Source of the DNA: JABWBD01 sp040768665
GTDB taxonomy: Bacteria > Planctomycetota > Planctomycetia > Pirellulales > Thermoguttaceae
DNA length: 42,427 nt
Direction of reading: 5' to 3'
Assembly: GCA_040768665.1 (NCBI GenBank)
Contig: JAXGMN010000082.1
Location: 1 to 42,427 of the forward strand
Shown here in pieces: positions 25,683 through 34,688 of the stretch. Made by a program: the position numbers and the translations under genes. The notes beneath the pieces are model-generated. The model was not told the origin of the DNA. It saw only the letters and a list, made by a program, of their open reading frames with translations, and did no database searches. Every line of letters starts with the position of its first letter. Position 1 is the stretch's first letter.

Positions 25683-28064
25683 TCATGGGCTCTTGACCTC
25701 CGCCAACTTGCCAGCCAACTTGAACAGGAAGTCGTGGATGTCCTTCCGAGGGATAAAACGCTTTAGAAGCGTGTCGTCTTGGCTGAATCCCAAGTCGTCG
25801 ATCAACGCCTTTTCCGCACCTGGGAGGGCCGCAAGACTTGCTTGACGCACAGCCATGCGGAACTGGTCATTGACAGATATGATGATGAAGTTGACATTTC
25901 CCATCCTGAGAGCAACATGTGGCTCCGTATCCGTCATGGTAACGGACTGATATGGCGCGAGCTGCAGTGGAGCAAGCCGCTTTCGCTGACTCTCGGTATC
26001 CAATTCAATATGCAGCACAAAAGTATAGAGTTCCGCATGGGCTCCGTTCATCTGCCTTCTCCTGAGGAGATATATCTCCTTCGCGCCCTGCTCCCAGCGG
26101 ATCTCGCGCTGCCAACAGTACTCAATCACTTGAGGATGGGCCACGACAGCCGCCCGCCAAGGTTCGAGCTCGGCAGTTTCTCTTATCCTCGCCAATTGCG
26201 GCTCAATATCAGCGGATACGTCAATACGATCCCATAGGGTCTTAAGATGCACACGGCCCGAAGCTGCGCTGGTCCCACCTCGAAGGAATCGTTTCCAACT
26301 GTCTGGGTCACTTGGCGGGTCGGTGGCGAACGAGCAGTTGCGGCCAAGGCGGACGAGATAGTCGCCGATCGCTAGCAAGGACCGTTGCCATTGATGGGGC
26401 TCACCAGGCAGACTTACCAACCCCCGCCCGCTGAAGGTCTGGTTTGCTTTGGCTAGGTACTCGTCGAAGCGGCTTTGCAGTTGAGTGTGCTCGGCCGGGG
26501 ACCATTCTTGAACCAGCCGCTCGTTAGCCTGCGCGCGAACGCCTGAGAAGTCCAAAAGGAACCCGATCTGCCCTCGGAAGTAGCCATGAGCCTCGGCTTG
26601 ATGGAGACGATTTACCCAGTCCGGCCTTGACAGCATTAACTGGGCCTTAAGGATCTCTTCCTGTACCTGGTCGCGGCTGAATCCGAGTGGCTCGGATTTC
26701 ACCGTTGCCAAGTGTGGCACAATCTCCGGGCTATGCGGCAGGAGTTTCTGTAGTCCTCCTAGGCTTCGCTCGTAATCGTCGGGACGCTCGATATCGCTGT
26801 TCTGAACGAGATTGAAAACCACCCGCATCCACTCTTGAAACTCGACAGGGCTCACGTCGCCCTCATTAGCTCGCAGATACGACGTAAAGGCTGCGAACAT
26901 TACCAATTCGCTGTACTGCAGCGTTGTTGGGGTTGATCGCGCCTTCGCAAAGAACCCGGCCTCATCGAAATAGCGCGCATCCGGCAATTGCGCTGTCAGC
27001 TGACCGCCCCCACTGCTCCAGGCCTCCAGCAGGCAGATGAGATTGCCAGTAAAGGTCTTGGTCAGCAGTCCCAGTTCAAGAAAGTCGGCGTAACCTCCCA
27101 CGCCCTGGCGATACCTCGTTACCGCCGGTCCTCCGCCCGGCGAACGATCTGGATCGATGCTAACCCATGCGACGATCCAAAACAGATTCATCACCGCCGC
27201 GTCAAAGACGGCGTTCCCGTTGGCGCGGTAACGCCAGAAGAAGTCCGTCCATTGGGTGTCCATCCGCCGGGAAAAGAAGTCGTGAACCGGGACCGACGTG
27301 CCGCCGATGTCGCGCCGTTCGGTCGGATAAAGCTGCTTCAGATGCTCCTCAAAGCGCGCCTTGAAGGTCTCAAACGGCGTTAACGGCTTACCCCGGGCGT
27401 TCATCTTGATGTAGAGGTCGTCCGAAAGCCCGAAGTGCTCCAGCGGCAGCAATTGAAATGTGATCGCCGGCCGCACCTTGTCCCGCAGCCGCGTGAACAG
27501 CCCGTGCGAATCGGCAAAACGATCGTGGATCGCGTCCAGCATCGTCAGAGCCGATTGGATCGTCGGATCGAGCCGCCAGTGCAGGTAGAACCAGGGTTGG
27601 TTCTCAATCCGTCTCTTAACGCTGGCCGTCTGCTGCGGCGTTTCATCTGGAACATACTGCATCAACTCGTCGAAGAATTCCTTGCTGCTGGGACGAACGG
27701 CGTAGGAGAACCGCGAGTGCCGCCCATCCCAGGCGATCGCCTGAAACTCTGGCAGCACCCCATCCCGCCAGGCAAGATACCAGTGGAGCAGAAACAGCGT
27801 CGTCAGTCGCTGCTGGCCGTCCAGGGGCAGGAAATGATCGTCATTGTCCTCCATGCTGCCGTACACGAAATCCAAATTGAGCGGCAGCGCTGCCTCGTCG
27901 GCCGCCCGCACCAGCGCGTCGTGAAGCGCATCGAGGAATCCATCCCGGACCTGTTTGGCCGTGTCACGTCCTTGGGCAAAATCGCGCTGAAGCCTCGGCA
28001 CCACGATCCGCTGGCACGATTCCAGCAGTTCAACGAAGGAGATTTGTCTTCCGAGGTCAGGCAT
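25683..28064 (-). CDS. DUF262-domain protein (large, GmrS-like), last gene of the operon
   Basis: The product is 793 aa. I start at ATG 28064, whose ATGCCTGA overlaps the stop of the preceding gene by 8 nt; this is a coupled start and MPDLGRQISFVELL fits the family. The DUF262 core is visible as IVVPRLQRDFAQGR (~20-33), DFVYGSMED and HFLPLDGQQRLTTLFLLHW (~75-93), with the hallmark DGQQRLTTL of the ParB/Srx-like NTPase/nuclease fold. FGLSDDLYIKMNARGKPL matches the conserved N-x-R-G-x-x-L motif. I see no HNH motif at the C-terminus, so it may depend on its partner. Members are found in type IV (GmrSD-like) restriction and next to type I systems. Confidence 0.9.
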   Translation of the reverse strand: MPDLGRQISFVELLESCQRIVVPRLQRDFAQGRDTAKQVRDGFLDALHDALVRAADEAALPLNLDFVYGSMEDNDDHFLPLDGQQRLTTLFLLHWYLAWRDGVLPEFQAIAWDGRHSRFSYAVRPSSKEFFDELMQYVPDETPQQTASVKRRIENQPWFYLHWRLDPTIQSALTMLDAIHDRFADSHGLFTRLRDKVRPAITFQLLPLEHFGLSDDLYIKMNARGKPLTPFETFKARFEEHLKQLYPTERRDIGGTSVPVHDFFSRRMDTQWTDFFWRYRANGNAVFDAAVMNLFWIVAWVSIDPDRSPGGGPAVTRYRQGVGGYADFLELGLLTKTFTGNLICLLEAWSSGGGQLTAQLPDARYFDEAGFFAKARSTPTTLQYSELVMFAAFTSYLRANEGDVSPVEFQEWMRVVFNLVQNSDIERPDDYERSLGGLQKLLPHSPEIVPHLATVKSEPLGFSRDQVQEEILKAQLMLSRPDWVNRLHQAEAHGYFRGQIGFLLDFSGVRAQANERLVQEWSPAEHTQLQSRFDEYLAKANQTFSGRGLVSLPGEPHQWQRSLLAIGDYLVRLGRNCSFATDPPSDPDSWKRFLRGGTSAASGRVHLKTLWDRIDVSADIEPQLARIRETAELEPWRAAVVAHPQVIEYCWQREIRWEQGAKEIYLLRRRQMNGAHAELYTFVLHIELDTESQRKRLAPLQLAPYQSVTMTDTEPHVALRMGNVNFIIISVNDQFRMAVRQASLAALPGAEKALIDDLGFSQDDTLLKRFIPRKDIHDFLFKLAGKLAEVKSP

Positions 28065-29823
28065 GAATCCACTCCCCGTTGAAGAAATCGTGCAGGGCAT
28101 CGGTCATGGCCTTCAGATACCCCTCTTTATCGTCCTGCCCCCAGAACATCACGTTGTCCACTTGAGCGCTATAGCACTTGAGGAACACGTTTCGGGTGCA
28201 GAGCGGCACGAAGACGCCATCCCGGTCGAGCGACAGTATCCGTTGCCGCTTCACCGCGAACGGCGCGTTCTTGTAGCCGCGGTTGGTCTGACTATCCAAC
28301 AGCGCCAGGTTCGCCACGGTGTGGTCTGGCTCGGCATCGTCCGCTTCCTGGAAGTACTTGAGCAGCCGCTCATACAGCGATTCAAACGCAGCATCCATCT
28401 GTTTGGGTGTATCCGTTGCCAGCAGGGCCTTGATCTCCTCCTGGAGTTCAGCCTGATCGTTCATCGACTGAAGATACCCAAGGCACTGCTCCAACCAGGC
28501 GGATTGACTCTTCCATGTCCCCGGGCGATCCGACGCGATGGAACGGACGTGTTCAATGTCCCACATTCCCATCTTGAAGCTCTCGAACTGGAACCGCATG
28601 TTCGACGCCGGATGCAGCAGGAGCGTCGCGAGGTTAAAGAGCAGGAGAATTGCCTGGACGCGCTGGGAATGACGGCCGTACTCGAGCTCGGCCAGCAAGT
28701 CGCCGATCCGCTCTCGCAGGGTTTCCGAATCAAGCTGCGCCAGTCCATCCTCGCCGGTGATCGAATGGTATATGTGTTCCCTCAGCGATTGCCTGAACGC
28801 CTTCTTCGTCGCCCCGCGTGCCAGTCCGCGCAAGACGTTGATGTCAACCTTCCTCCAGACGAGAAAGCCGACCAAGTGATACAGCCGTCGGTCCTCGAAC
28901 CACTCCTCCAGCAGCATGAACGTCCGCTTGACCGCCAGCCATTCCTTTTCGGGATCGGCGTTCTTGCCGCTTAGCTTCTGGCTGAAGTAATCGAATGTCG
29001 CGTAAGGATTGCCACCCGCCTTCATCCCGCCTTCGCGCGCTACCAGGGTGAAAAGATAGCCGATACGGTTGCCGCGATGGGTTACGTCATTGCTCAGGAA
29101 GGCCCAGAACTCCTCCCGCTGCAGTCCCTTTTCCATCAAGTCCCACTCGTAGGCGATCTTCAATTCGAGCGAATCCGTCCCCGTCACGCGTGCCCGCCTG
29201 AGGAACAGCGCCCGGATCAGTTCGTCATTGGTCAGCGGAATCTTTCCGACGTTCAGGCGGGTGAAGGCCGCGACGGCGTTCTCGGCGGGGTCCAACTCGT
29301 ACCAGATGAGCTTGCCCTGCTTCTGCAGCGCCGCCTTGATCGTTTCCACCTCCGCGTCCCGCTGTTCAAACCAAGCCTCAATCGTCTTCATGGCCTGGTC
29401 GATGTAGTGGAAATCGATGTTGGCTCCGGCACGCTCCTCAGTCGGGTGCTCCAAGAAGTCCGACAGGCTCGGCCGAGTCTCGTATTCCAGCGCATACAGC
29501 TTCTGCCGGTATTTTTCCGCCAGCCGGGCATTGAAATGGCGCAGGATCAGCAACAAGGTCGTCAGCCGCTGCTGGCCGTCCACCACTTCGTACGCGCCAT
29601 CTTCCGTGGGCCGCAGCACCAGAGGTTGCAGGCAATAGAAATCTTCCGGCTGCGGGTTTTCCCGCTGTGTGAACTCGTGAATGTCCTCCAGCAACTGCTC
29701 CACCTGCCGCGATTCCCAGCGGAAGCCTCGCTGGTAGTGCGGAATCCGGTAGCGGATCGGCCGATCGGCGACGTCCACCCGAAGCTCGTACACGCTTTTT
29801 AGGCGGATGTTCTGCTCAGGCAT
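28057..29823 (-). CDS. DUF262 + DUF1524 (HNH) protein, GmrSD-like
   Basis: The product is 588 aa from ATG 29823, which overlaps the upstream stop by 8 nt (again ATGCCTGA). The N-terminal DUF262 domain has YRIPHYQRGFRWESRQVEQL (~27-46) and YEVVDGQQRLTTLLLIL (~78-94), then TRLNVGKIPLTNDELIRALF. The C-terminal part carries a DUF1524/HNH-like signature, WDIEHV followed by VANLALLDSQTNRGYKNAPF and VKRQRIL. The active-site His of IEH and the Asn/Lys of the NRGYKN segment are present. Proteins of this fused type use nucleotides to drive cleavage of modified or foreign DNA (type IV restriction). It is predicted to work with the next DUF262 protein. Confidence 0.9.
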   Translation of the reverse strand: MPEQNIRLKSVYELRVDVADRPIRYRIPHYQRGFRWESRQVEQLLEDIHEFTQRENPQPEDFYCLQPLVLRPTEDGAYEVVDGQQRLTTLLLILRHFNARLAEKYRQKLYALEYETRPSLSDFLEHPTEERAGANIDFHYIDQAMKTIEAWFEQRDAEVETIKAALQKQGKLIWYELDPAENAVAAFTRLNVGKIPLTNDELIRALFLRRARVTGTDSLELKIAYEWDLMEKGLQREEFWAFLSNDVTHRGNRIGYLFTLVAREGGMKAGGNPYATFDYFSQKLSGKNADPEKEWLAVKRTFMLLEEWFEDRRLYHLVGFLVWRKVDINVLRGLARGATKKAFRQSLREHIYHSITGEDGLAQLDSETLRERIGDLLAELEYGRHSQRVQAILLLFNLATLLLHPASNMRFQFESFKMGMWDIEHVRSIASDRPGTWKSQSAWLEQCLGYLQSMNDQAELQEEIKALLATDTPKQMDAAFESLYERLLKYFQEADDAEPDHTVANLALLDSQTNRGYKNAPFAVKRQRILSLDRDGVFVPLCTRNVFLKCYSAQVDNVMFWGQDDKEGYLKAMTDALHDFFNGEWIHA

Positions 29824-30631
29824 GGCTGGCCTCCGGTGTCACGAGCCGCGTCTTGCCGGTTAACAGTTCCTGCATCATCGCCTGCTTGAGGTCGGCGGTC
29901 TTGGCGCGGCGGTGTTCCAACGCTTCAATATCGGCACCCATGTCCTGGAAAACGGCCGCAATAGCAACTTGTTCCTCAACGCAAGGCAGCCTCATCTCCA
30001 CACTCGCGACGTGAGCTCGGTTCGTCGCATAGCCAGAGCCACATGTCGGATCATAAGCCGTCGTTGCGGCGACCGTGTTCTTCGGCGATATTCCGATGAC
30101 CCTAGCGATGACGCGGCTCACCTTGGCGGGCGTGTAGAACTGGCCTTTGCTCTTGCCACTCTCGGTGGCGAAATGCCGCATCAGGTACTCGTAGGCGTCG
30201 CGGAGAATGTCGTCGTGGTCGGCCCGGTTCTTCGAGAAGTCGAGGTCGGGCTTCTGGAAGATGCTGATGAGGTTGGTCAGGCGATCCACCATCGCTTTGC
30301 CCTCACCAAGCTTGTTGGGGTCATTGAAATCGGGGAAGTCGCTTCGGGTCAAGCGGGAGTTGTGGTCAATCAACGGCTGGATGATCTGCGTGCTGATCTT
30401 ATCGCCGATGTCGCTCTTGCCCTTGAGGTTGACCATGTCCTTGAAGCTTGCCCCCTTGGGGATGGTGACCGGGGGAGCGAAGTCGTCCGAGTCGGCGTAC
30501 TTATCGGAGATGTACTTGATGAACAACATGAACAGGACGTAGTCCTTGTACTGCGACGCGTCCATGCCGCCGCGCAGCTCATCGCAGCTTTGCCAGAGCG
30601 AACTGTACAGTTGCGACTTCCTCAACGCCAT
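29816..30631 (-). pseudogene. HsdM-HsdS deletion chimera (type I restriction-modification remnant)
   Basis: One uninterrupted 271-aa frame from ATG 30631. Residues ~1-195 are the N-terminus of a type I methyltransferase subunit HsdM (LRKSQLYSSLWQSCDELRGG, KDYVLFMLFIKYISDKYA, KSKGQFYTPAKVSRVIARVI), reaching SAM motif I, AYDPTCGSG. The sequence then jumps to VEMRLPCVEEQVAIAAVFQD and KTADLKQAMMQELLTGKTRL, the C-terminal helices of the specificity subunit HsdS. The catalytic NPPF/Y motif, the rest of HsdM and both target-recognition domains are gone, so methylation should be impossible. The open frame overlaps the DUF262 gene by 8 nt and could still be translated. No hsdR is in the window. Confidence 0.85.
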
Positions 30632-30830
30632 CGATCTCTCGCTCTTCCTGCAGGCCCATCTGCTCTCAAAGCCATCTTTTCCTTCTCTTCGCCCAGCCAA
30701 CGGTCAATCGTCGCCCGGTGGAACCGCGAGTATCGCCCAACTCTCTGCTCGTGCGACTTGCTGGCCTGCGCCAAACGAAACCGGGTCGCCTCGCCAATAC
30801 GAGGCAAATCGCCAACTCGCGGATGGTCAT
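30622..30830 (-). pseudogene. Excisionase-type helix-turn-helix gene with frameshift
   Basis: From ATG 30830 one frame reads MTIRELAICLVLA. After a shift near 30785 the other frame reads RLAQASKSHEQRVGRYSRFH, RATIDRWLGEEKEKMALRAD and stops at 30622. Together this is a MerR/excisionase-like (HTH_17) DNA-binding domain, with the typical TIRELA..L......RLAQ and VGR..RFHRATIDRWL pattern. The stop overlaps the HsdM start by 10 nt (ATGGCGTTGA), so this was the first gene of the type I operon and perhaps its regulator. One indel separates it from an intact gene. Confidence 0.7.
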
Positions 30831-31368
30831 GTCGGCGGAAGCGCTCGTCCGCAAACCCCGCAAAAGGGCGAGGTGGCAATCCTGCTGCGTGGCCGTCCGG
30901 TGATTGCCAACTGGTCTGTTCTAGTCGGTGTTGCACAGTGCTGTCAATGACGGAATGATATGAGGCCCACCAAGCCGCCGGGTGTGATCAACGTGAAATC
31001 TTTGCCGTTTTGACGAGGGAATGTAGCAGAGGGGGGGCATGTGGTAGTATGGGGTGAGTAGGGAGTATGGGGTCGGGTGCATTCAATTAAAATTTTTGGG
31101 GAAAGTGTAAATTCAGGACTCGACCCCCATCAGCCCCCCGATGACGGAGAGGGGAATCCGCGGGGTCCGGACCTTTGACGCTGTAGCCGTGCTTGAACGG
31201 GCTCTCGCCAACTTGCGTCGATCGCCCCCACCGACGCATCCAAGGATTCCGCTCCGCTGACTGTCGCGCAGAGTGGTCAGCTTGGGGTCGGGACGGCTCG
31301 CTAAGCGGTGACTGATGTTGCATCGCCGCCGCGTCCTGAAACTGCGCCTAGCACTTCCTGTTCCATTG
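30831..31368. other. Intergenic stretch with an imperfect palindromic element
   Basis: At 31071-31132 an imperfect inverted repeat runs from ggggtcgggtgcattcaatt to the complementary ggactcgaccccc, with an AT-rich centre (aaaatttttgggg). It resembles REP-like palindromes. Around 31208-31245 a tcgcccccaccgacg motif appears that recurs near 33505. No gene is recognised. Confidence 0.5.
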
Positions 31369-33243
31369 TCATGCTACCGCCTCCTCGCCTTCAGCGATCC
31401 GGTCTAGCCATTCAGGGTCCCAGATGTGCTCCGCGATCTGGCGGTACAGCATCTGACGCTCGTCCAGGTCCGCCTTATTGAAGTCGTCGACAGCATGAAA
31501 TGGCAAGCCGCTAGAGCGGACGAAGCGTGTGAAGCCGGGGTTATGCTCGCGCCCAGGGCAGGGACTTGGCCAGGATGTTGTGCTCGACGTAGTGCTTGCG
31601 CTTGCCGGCATACGTCTCTGCGCCGTAGCTGGCGTTGAACGTCTTGGGCAGCAGGAGCAGGTCGCCGAGTCGACTGCGGTAGTCGGCAAACTCCGTCGGA
31701 TGGTTGAACTCGTCCTTATGCCTGGCGTATCGGCGGCCTGTATGCTCAACCTCAACCCAGCGCTTGCCACGGGTCTCAATGAATCCCTGGTGCCGCGGCA
31801 TGCCGCCGACCCCGTCTCCACATAGTCGATAAACCGAGCGAGCATCCGCTTGATGGGCTTGTGGCTCCACTGGTTCAGGTAGAACGTGGAGAAGCCGTCG
31901 AGCGACTCATCCTGTTCGGCCAGGCGTTTCTTGAGCGCCGCGACGATCTTGGCTGGCGTCCGGCCACGGATGTCGCGCACGACGGTAAACACGTTGTATT
32001 GCAGGGTGTTGTAGTCGATCTTCGTGAAGTTGCAGAGGCGACGGGTGAGGAAGATGTCGATGTACTTGGCCACGAGGCGGAACTTGAGAAGGATCGTGGC
32101 CTCGGAATCCGACAACTGAATAGCCGCCAGCAGCATGGTCGGTTGGTGGGTGAACTGGTGCGAGGCATTGTGGTAGATGTTCTCCAATCCTTCGACCGGC
32201 TCGCACTCGGCCCGGCGAATCTCCAGATACCACTTGACGTAAAAGGCCATGTTCTCGCAGATCAGCGCTTTGAATCTTTTAGGGGTGTTCAGGCCCAGCG
32301 CGGCGGACTTGTCGCGGACCCAGCGGTGAAACTCCGTGCCAATGCGGTCCCATTCGCCGGGTGTTGCGTTCTTCTTACGCTCGCGGATGCTCTCGGCGTG
32401 CTGACTGCGAAGCCAGGCTTTGAAGAAGTCGGCGTCCGCCTCTTTGTTGTCCGCTTCGCTCTCCTGCGAACGCAGCTTGCCGATGAGTTTTTTCCATTCC
32501 ACCGTTCCGGCGATGCGGTCGCCTTCGGTGGTTATCTTCGAGAGCAGGTAGCCCTTGAGCATCTCCGCCGGCGACAACGACAGGCCGCGGTCGTTCATCG
32601 TCTCGAAGATGGTGTAGGCCACGTCGTCAGAGTAGGCCGTGATTTCGACCACGTGGACGTTCTCAATCAGCCAGTCCGCGAAGTACGGCAGGACTTTCTC
32701 CTGCAGCTCGTCGGGGAACAGGTCGCCGATGTCACGGTATCGGTCGAGCATGTTCTGGCAGGACTCGTCCAACTCGTCGTCGTCGATGGGGGTATCGTTG
32801 TAGATCGAGTCCATTACGGCACGGCGCTGTTCCACGTCAAGGTTGAACGACACCTTCCCATGCTTTTTCGAGTAGACGAGTTGGGCCAGGCTGTCATCCT
32901 CGCCTTGATCCTTCAGCCGATGCAGTAGCCACATGATGAGTAGCGACAGGGTGGTTAACCGCTGTTGGCCGTCGATGATGTGGTCCTTGCCGCTCTTGCT
33001 GCTGATGATGATCGAGCCAAGAAAATAGTGGGCGTACTTGGCCACTTCTTCGCGGTCGTGGCTGCTATTGAAGTCGTTGAGGAAAATGCCGGTCAGGTCG
33101 TTTATCAGCTCCTCGACCTGCTTGGTCTGCCACTTATACTCGCGCTGGTAGTAGTCGATGTAGAACTTGCGCGCGAACAAGATTTCCTTGATCGTTTTGC
33201 CCTTGCCGTCAATGCTCCGAATGGCGATTTGCTCGGTGCTCAT
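31369..33243 (-). CDS. DUF262 + DUF1524 protein with a frame-disrupted HNH region
   Basis: The open frame is 624 aa from ATG 33243, with GGGAGG seven nt upstream. The DUF262 part is intact: FYIDYYQREYKWQTKQVEEL (~28-47), DHIIDGQQRLTTLSLLIMWL (~87-106) and TIFETMNDRGLSLSPAEMLK (~213-232). Residues ~475-580 turn into low-complexity Ser/Thr/Arg sequence. In the neighbouring frame (about 31541-31820) lies the expected DUF1524 domain, KRWVEVEHTGRRYARHKDEF, DYRSRLGDLLLLPKTFNASY and HYVEHNILAKSL. The original frame then resumes with EHNPGFTRFVRSSGLPFHAV. Two compensating indels therefore remove the HNH nuclease while keeping both ends in frame. This is either inactivation or assembly error. It is transcribed in the same direction as the other DUF262 genes, separated from them by the intergenic stretch. 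Confidence 0.85.
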   Translation of the reverse strand: MSTEQIAIRSIDGKGKTIKEILFARKFYIDYYQREYKWQTKQVEELINDLTGIFLNDFNSSHDREEVAKYAHYFLGSIIISSKSGKDHIIDGQQRLTTLSLLIMWLLHRLKDQGEDDSLAQLVYSKKHGKVSFNLDVEQRRAVMDSIYNDTPIDDDELDESCQNMLDRYRDIGDLFPDELQEKVLPYFADWLIENVHVVEITAYSDDVAYTIFETMNDRGLSLSPAEMLKGYLLSKITTEGDRIAGTVEWKKLIGKLRSQESEADNKEADADFFKAWLRSQHAESIRERKKNATPGEWDRIGTEFHRWVRDKSAALGLNTPKRFKALICENMAFYVKWYLEIRRAECEPVEGLENIYHNASHQFTHQPTMLLAAIQLSDSEATILLKFRLVAKYIDIFLTRRLCNFTKIDYNTLQYNVFTVVRDIRGRTPAKIVAALKKRLAEQDESLDGFSTFYLNQWSHKPIKRMLARFIDYVETGSAACRGTRDSLRPVASAGLRLSIQAADTPGIRTSSTIRRSLPTTAVDSATCSCCPRRSTPATAQRRMPASASTTSSTTSWPSPCPGREHNPGFTRFVRSSGLPFHAVDDFNKADLDERQMLYRQIAEHIWDPEWLDRIAEGEEAVA

Positions 33244-33547
33244 CCGACAACCTCCCTAAGCTCGGTCACGGTGTCTTTCATTGTGGTGTCCTGGGGCACT
33301 TCTCTCCCGTGTCGCATTTTTTCTACCTGCCATCATACCCGAACGACAAATAGGAAAGGAATACCCCCCACAAATCTGCTGATCTTTACTTCCTTCCAAC
33401 TCGAATCGCCCACGGCCTTCACGAGATGCGGAGCACGGGAGTCGGGCCAAGCGTAGGCCAGCTCCCTCACATCCAAGAGAGTTCGCAGGTTGCCTGCGTC
33501 GGTCGCCCCCACCGACGGAACCAAAGCAAGTTCTCCAACCTGCATCG
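33244..33547. other. 304-nt stretch without a gene
   Basis: This is the upstream region of the third DUF262 gene. Apart from that gene's ribosome site and a second tcgcccccaccgacg motif near 33505 (compare 31225), I recognise nothing. No promoter boxes are convincing. Confidence 0.5.
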
Positions 33548-33915
33548 GTCACATCGACCGAAGCGAATTGCGCGGACGAGTGTCGAACCAACGCGTGGGT
33601 GCCACCGGCGGCACCCGGCTTTCCCTGATTTCGGTGAACTGGCGGCGGGTGCGCGTGGCAACGCGGGCGTCCTACCCGCTCTCGCGCCCCTCGCCTTGTG
33701 CCGCTTTGATCTGGCCGAGGATCGAAGCGTCTGTGATCTGGTCGTCGCTGATCAGCAGGAACATCTTGCTGAGAAGTTCGGCGACCTTCGGGTCCGAGCC
33801 CTCGGCGAACGGCAGGTAGATCGGCTGCCGCGAGGCGAGGCTGCGGTCCGGGACGATGCAGAGGCATTGACCCGGCTCGATGTGGACCGCCGCGGTGCCG
33901 AGGTGCAGGCGGTAT
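33548..33915 (-). pseudogene. DUF4132-type protein C-terminal relic, copy A (with downstream flank)
   Basis: The coding part runs from about 33915 to the stop at 33672: YRLHLGTAAVHIEPGQCLCI, VPDRSLASRQPIYLPFAEGS, DPKVAELLSKMFLLISDDQI, TDASILGQIKAAQG. This is the C-terminal end of large DUF4132-domain (MolR/WGR-associated) proteins. The start is missing. The 120 bp beyond the stop (33548-33671) is repeated beyond copy D as well, so the duplicated unit includes the 3' flank. Confidence 0.75.
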
Positions 33916-34135
33916 GGCAAGGAGGCCGACGCCGCAGATTGTGGCGGACGGGGTGGAGCATGAATGCCAGTTTCGGCTGCATGCGCTCGGTGTGGAGGCG
34001 AATGCCTATCAGGACCTGCTGGGGGCGGCGCTGGAGGAGAACTTCCGGCGGCGGGGGATGTTAGGGGTACGGGTGAAGCTGATCCAGAATGATGCGAACA
34101 AGCTGGTGCGGAGGAGCGCGGCTGGGGCCGTTATG
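33914..34135 (+). pseudogene. Fragment of an unknown coding sequence
   Basis: A plus-strand frame opens exactly where the DUF4132 relic is cut: MARRPTPQIVADGVEHECQF, RLHALGVEANAYQDLLGAAL, ENFRRRGMLGVRVKLIQNDA, NKLVRRSA. It looks protein-like to about 34130 and then runs into the toxin gene on the other strand. I do not recognise the family. It may be a short relic whose 3' end was lost when the toxin-antitoxin module inserted. Confidence 0.35.
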
Positions 34136-34143
34136 CCTTGCAC

Positions 34144-34431
34144 TTATAGAAGGTCTTCCAGTTTGCGAGCGCCGTGGAGGATTCGCTGGACCTCAATCCC
34201 GCCTTCGATCGGCATATAGAACAATACGTACTTCCCTACCGAAAACTGGTAGAGGCCCGATCGATAGCGATCCGCTCTTTCGCCCAGGAGAGGGTTGTCG
34301 GCAAGCATCCAGGCGATTTCATCAAAACGGCGGACCATCTTCTCCGCTGCCGTGACATTTTCTTGCGCAATGTACGCATAGATGTCGGAGATATCGTCCA
34401 GCGCTAAGAGCGTGTGGAGCAATCGGGCCAT
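34144..34431 (-). CDS. RelE/ParE-superfamily toxin
   Basis: The product is 95 aa from ATG 34431, whose A is the last base of the antitoxin stop (TGATG). The sequence LLHTLLALDDISDIYAYIAQ (~4-23), AEKMVRRFDEIAWMLADNPL, YRSGLYQFSVGKYVLFYMPI and IEVQRILHGARKLEDLL shows the ParE layout. That is a helical hairpin with a D-I..I..YI element, a beta-sheet with LYQF.VGKYVLFY, and a C-terminal VQRILHGAR. ParE toxins usually poison gyrase, RelE relatives cleave mRNA; the target here cannot be told from sequence. An in-frame upstream start (34491) would overlap the antitoxin too far. Confidence 0.87.
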   Translation of the reverse strand: MARLLHTLLALDDISDIYAYIAQENVTAAEKMVRRFDEIAWMLADNPLLGERADRYRSGLYQFSVGKYVLFYMPIEGGIEVQRILHGARKLEDLL

Positions 34432-34688
34432 CAGCCGTTCTCGCAACCCTGGCGGCGGCGACACTCGGCAAGTATCTTCTCGATGTCCCATGCCTCCACT
34501 TCGCCGCGAGTGGACTGCTCAAATGCTTTTTGCAGTTCCCGTCGAGTGTAGTCGTCCAGCAGCCGTTCATAGTTCTCGTGCGGGAGCAGAACGTAGAATG
34601 TCTCAGTACGATCGTCGCGCAATGCGATCGCCTCGCCAGGACGCCGATCAACGGCGTGCTGAAGTTCACTAGGAAGTCGTGGAGTCAT
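34431..34688 (-). CDS. Antitoxin partner of the ParE-type toxin
   Basis: The product is 85 aa from ATG 34688. It encodes MTPRLPSELQHAVDRRPGEA, then ALRDDRTETFYVLLPHENYE, RLLDDYTRRELQKAFEQSTR and ends ILAECRRRQGCENG. The N-terminal half has a Phd/YefM-like or SpoVT-like beta-rich look with V-L-L-P...YERL, and the C-terminal half is a charged helix suited to wrapping the toxin. The one-base overlap with the toxin start and the antitoxin-first order fit a type II module, presumably autoregulated by the antitoxin. Confidence 0.8.
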   Translation of the reverse strand: MTPRLPSELQHAVDRRPGEAIALRDDRTETFYVLLPHENYERLLDDYTRRELQKAFEQSTRGEVEAWDIEKILAECRRRQGCENG

